Source of the DNA: Citricoccus zhacaiensis
GTDB taxonomy: Bacteria; Actinomycetota; Actinomycetes; Actinomycetales; Micrococcaceae
Direction of reading: 5' to 3'
Length of the DNA: 64,000 nt
NCBI RefSeq assembly: GCF_014645315.1
Contig: NZ_BMLQ01000001.1
Span: forward strand, 491,665-555,664
The first letter of the stretch is position 1. Each line of letters begins with the position of its first letter. A program made the position numbers and the translations under genes. A model generated the notes under the pieces. It had not been told where the DNA came from and ran no database searches. It was given only the letters and a program-made list of their open reading frames with translations. Below, one piece after another: positions 61,781 through 64,000 of this stretch.

Positions 61781-62802
61781 CCCAGCAGGAAACCCACATG
61801 GTCCCCCCACCGGAGACCGGCCCGACGGCGAACGCCGTCACGGAGGCGGCCAACCGCCCCGGCCTCGCCGGCGCAGCCGGCACCACGGCGCCCCCCGACG
61901 GTGCCGGTACCCCGCCACCGGCACAGCCGGACACCCCCGCCGGAGCCGCCGGCCGGCGTCGTCCCCCGGGCACCGAACGGTCCCCCTGGCGCGTGTTCCT
62001 GCGCAAGCCCAGCACCATGGTGTTCCTGCCGCTGCTGGGGCTGTTCGTCCTCATCGCGGCCCTCGGTCCGCTCCTGGTGGGCGATCCCTCCGCGACCGGG
62101 AACGCCGAACTGCTCGCGCCCAGCGCCGCCCACCCGCTGGGCACCGACCACCTGGGACGGGACTACCTGGCCCGGGTGGTCAACGGCGGCCAGATATCCC
62201 TCCTGGTGGGCTTCACGGTGGCGGTGCTCTGCATGACCATCGGCCTGGTCGTCGGCGGACTCGCCGGTTACCACGGCGGCTGGATGGACACCCTGATGGT
62301 CAAGCTGGCGGAGTTCTTCCAGGTGCTGCCAGGGATCGTGCTGGCCCTGGTGGCGGCGGCCCTGTTGGGGGCCAACGTCTTCATCATCGTGGCCATCCTC
62401 TCCATCACCATGTGGCCGGCGGTGGCCAGGATCGTGCGGGCCGAGGCCATGCGCATCTCCCAACTGGGCTATGTGGAGTCCGCCCGCGCCGCCGGATTCC
62501 GGTCCGGGCGCATCATCTGGTCCGATGTGCTGCCCAACGCCCTGCCGCCCGTGCTGGTGGCCACGTCCATGACGGTGGGCCGGGCCATCCTCATCGAGTC
62601 GGGCCTGGCCTACCTGGGCATCGGCGACCCGTCCCACCCCTCGTGGGGTGCCCTGCTGAACTCCGCCCAGGCCTATATGCGGGACGGCTGGTGGCTGGCC
62701 GTGGCACCGGGCCTGTGCATCTTCCTGGTGGTGCTCGCCGTCAACATGCTCGGCGACGCCCTCAACGACGCCTACAACCCCACGGTCGGGAGGGTGAAAT
62801 GA
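61777..62802 (+). CDS. ABC transporter permease, DppC/OppC type
   Basis: A 341-residue permease, partner of the DppB-like protein. The first ~70 residues are a long Ala/Pro-rich cytoplasmic extension, longer than in most relatives. Then come the first helix (TMVFLPLLGLFVLIAALGPL), GTDHLGRDYLARVVNGGQIS, typical of OppC proteins, and the EAA loop SARAAGFRSGRIIWSDVLPN. Start ATG 61777 overlaps the previous stop; its stop overlaps the ATPase start. Confidence 0.9.
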   Translation: MTQQETHMVPPPETGPTANAVTEAANRPGLAGAAGTTAPPDGAGTPPPAQPDTPAGAAGRRRPPGTERSPWRVFLRKPSTMVFLPLLGLFVLIAALGPLLVGDPSATGNAELLAPSAAHPLGTDHLGRDYLARVVNGGQISLLVGFTVAVLCMTIGLVVGGLAGYHGGWMDTLMVKLAEFFQVLPGIVLALVAAALLGANVFIIVAILSITMWPAVARIVRAEAMRISQLGYVESARAAGFRSGRIIWSDVLPNALPPVLVATSMTVGRAILIESGLAYLGIGDPSHPSWGALLNSAQAYMRDGWWLAVAPGLCIFLVVLAVNMLGDALNDAYNPTVGRVK

Positions 62803-63716
62803 CCATCGCAGAGAACCAACCGGCCGCGGGCGCCCCGCTGATCGAGCTCACCGGCCTGAACGTGGTGCTGCCGACCGGGGAACGCAGCGAGGTGGAGGCG
62901 GTGAAGTCGGTGGACCTGGTGGTCCACGACGGCGAACGCGTCGGCCTGGTCGGCGAGTCCGGCTCCGGCAAGTCCGTCACCGGCCGGTCCATCGCAGGCC
63001 TGCTGCCCACCTCCCCCCGGGTGCGCGTGAGCGGCTCCATCCGCATCCGTGGCCAGGAGATGGTCGGCGCCCCGGCCCGGACCTGGGATGACGTCCGGCG
63101 CAAGACCGTGGGCATGATCTTCCAGGACCCACTGACGTTCCTGAACCCGACAATGCGGGTGGGGCGGCAGGTGGCCGAGTCGATTCCCGACCGGCGGCCA
63201 GTGCGCTCCGGGGCGGGCGGCGACCGCACGGCGAGGGACCGGGCCGTGTTCCGATTCCTGCGGCAGGCCGGGTTGCCGGACGCCGAGCAGGTCGCCGCGT
63301 CCTTCCCCCACGAGCTCTCCGGCGGCATGCGCCAGCGGGTGCTGATTGCCATCGCCATCGCCAAGGAGCCGTCCCTGGTCCTGGCCGATGAGCCGACCAC
63401 GGCCCTGGACGCCACCGTGCAGCAACACGTGCTGCGCACCCTGGACGAGACCGTGACCGAGCTGGGGACCTCCCTCATGCTCATCTCCCACGATCTCGCG
63501 GTGGTGGCGGGGATGACCGACCGGGTCTACGTCATGTACGCGGGTCGGATCGTGGAGGAAGGTCCCACCGCCCGGGTGCTCGCCGAGCCCCGCCACGAGT
63601 ACACCCAGGCCCTGCTGCGCAGTGTCCGCAGCCTCACCGACCGGGACACCGACCTGTATTCCATTCCCCTGGCCCTGCGCCAGCGGTTCGCGGAGGAGCC
63701 GACCCATGTTGCTTGA
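62799..63716 (+). CDS. ABC transporter ATPase, DppD/OppD type
   Basis: A 305-residue ATP-binding subunit: Walker A VGESGSGKSVTG (near residues 52-63), Q-loop MIFQDPLTFLNP, signature LSGGMRQR, Walker B LVLADEPTTALDA, switch His in LISHDLAV. It pairs with the DppF-like ATPase encoded next. The C-terminal zone lacks the Cys-rich oligopeptide/iron-sulfur motif seen in some OppD proteins and seems short. ATG 62799 has GGGAGGGTG upstream and overlaps the permease stop. Confidence 0.92.
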   Translation: MTIAENQPAAGAPLIELTGLNVVLPTGERSEVEAVKSVDLVVHDGERVGLVGESGSGKSVTGRSIAGLLPTSPRVRVSGSIRIRGQEMVGAPARTWDDVRRKTVGMIFQDPLTFLNPTMRVGRQVAESIPDRRPVRSGAGGDRTARDRAVFRFLRQAGLPDAEQVAASFPHELSGGMRQRVLIAIAIAKEPSLVLADEPTTALDATVQQHVLRTLDETVTELGTSLMLISHDLAVVAGMTDRVYVMYAGRIVEEGPTARVLAEPRHEYTQALLRSVRSLTDRDTDLYSIPLALRQRFAEEPTHVA

Positions 63717-64000
63717 GGCCATCGACGTCTCCAAGACGTTCCGTTCCCGGCGCTCATCGGCGCCGGTCCATGCGGTGCAGAACGCCACCCTGCAGGCCAG
63801 GCCGGGCGAGTTCGTGGCGATCGTGGGTGAGTCCGGCTCCGGCAAGTCCACCCTGGCCCGTCTCCTGCTGGACCTGCTCGATCCCACCGAGGGCTCGATC
63901 CGGCTGGACGGACGCGAGGTCGGCTCCATGGACCGCACCGAGCGCCGGGCGTACCGCCGCAGCGTCCAGGCGGTGCTGCAGGACCCCGCCGGGTCCCTGA
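63706..64000 (+). CDS. ABC transporter ATPase, DppF/OppF type (partial)
   Basis: The first 98 codons of the second ATPase; the gene runs off the window. MLLEAIDVSKTF opens the domain, followed by Walker A VGESGSGKSTLARLLL and the Q-loop region VQAVLQDPAGSL. ATG 63706 lies behind GGAGGAG and overlaps the end of the DppD-like gene by 11 bases. Substrate-binding protein and any further catabolic genes may lie beyond 64000. Confidence 0.9.
   Translation, partial: MLLEAIDVSKTFRSRRSSAPVHAVQNATLQARPGEFVAIVGESGSGKSTLARLLLDLLDPTEGSIRLDGREVGSMDRTERRAYRRSVQAVLQDPAGSL

Overview
This 64 kb window comes from a high-GC actinobacterium, most likely a member of the Micrococcales and probably the Micrococcaceae (Citricoccus, Micrococcus and Arthrobacter relatives). 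The basis is the GC-rich coding sequence, the actinobacterial lpdA / purine nucleoside phosphorylase / phosphosugar mutase neighbourhood (as in Mycobacterium), the glmU-prs pair, mfd, a DUF2505 gene, and several genes that appear to start leaderless directly behind a -10 box. The genus call is inference.

Layout. 1-16 kb is chromosomal core: the 3' end of an acyl-CoA carboxylase alpha chain, an MHS-family symporter, a cysteine-less LpdA flavoprotein divergent from a nucleoside-salvage set (PNP, phosphosugar mutase, deoC), a small membrane protein, an acyltransferase-3 protein, mfd, DUF2505, prs and glmU. 16-20 kb holds a very large secreted S-layer-type protein (dimethylformamidase-beta-like domain, two DUF4082-like domains, Ig-like domain, Pro-Thr linker, SLH repeats) that is split by one frameshift. 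20-28 kb is an accessory segment: hairpins, a decayed TolB-like gene fragment, a membrane-anchored extracytoplasmic protein, a DHA2 drug exporter with its TetR regulator, small unknown proteins, a ParDE-type toxin-antitoxin pair, an intact TolB-like protein and an MFS exporter.

28.5-56.3 kb is one exopolysaccharide/cell-surface glycan locus. A short + strand operon (WbpD-like acetyltransferase, VanZ-like protein, a three-glycosyltransferase fusion) converges on a 15-gene - strand operon whose genes are nearly all overlapped: UndPP sugar transferase, Gfo/Idh dehydrogenase, sugar epimerase/dehydratase, two DegT aminotransferases, a PglD-like acetyltransferase, five transferase-type proteins, a Wzx flippase, a Wzy polymerase, a Wzz-like protein and a lipoprotein. 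Two giant LuxR-type ATPase regulators sit immediately upstream in the same direction and probably control it. A tRNA-Gln follows.

56.7-64 kb looks like a catabolic regulon of unknown substrate: a UGSC-family protein (CGSC motif) coupled to an uncharacterised partner, a short-chain dehydrogenase, an IclR regulator and an oligopeptide-type ABC importer cut off by the window end. The same palindrome, TTCCA-N5-TGGAA, lies upstream of both the UGSC operon and the ABC operon, which ties the two together as a probable IclR regulon. This is the best candidate for an undescribed system here.
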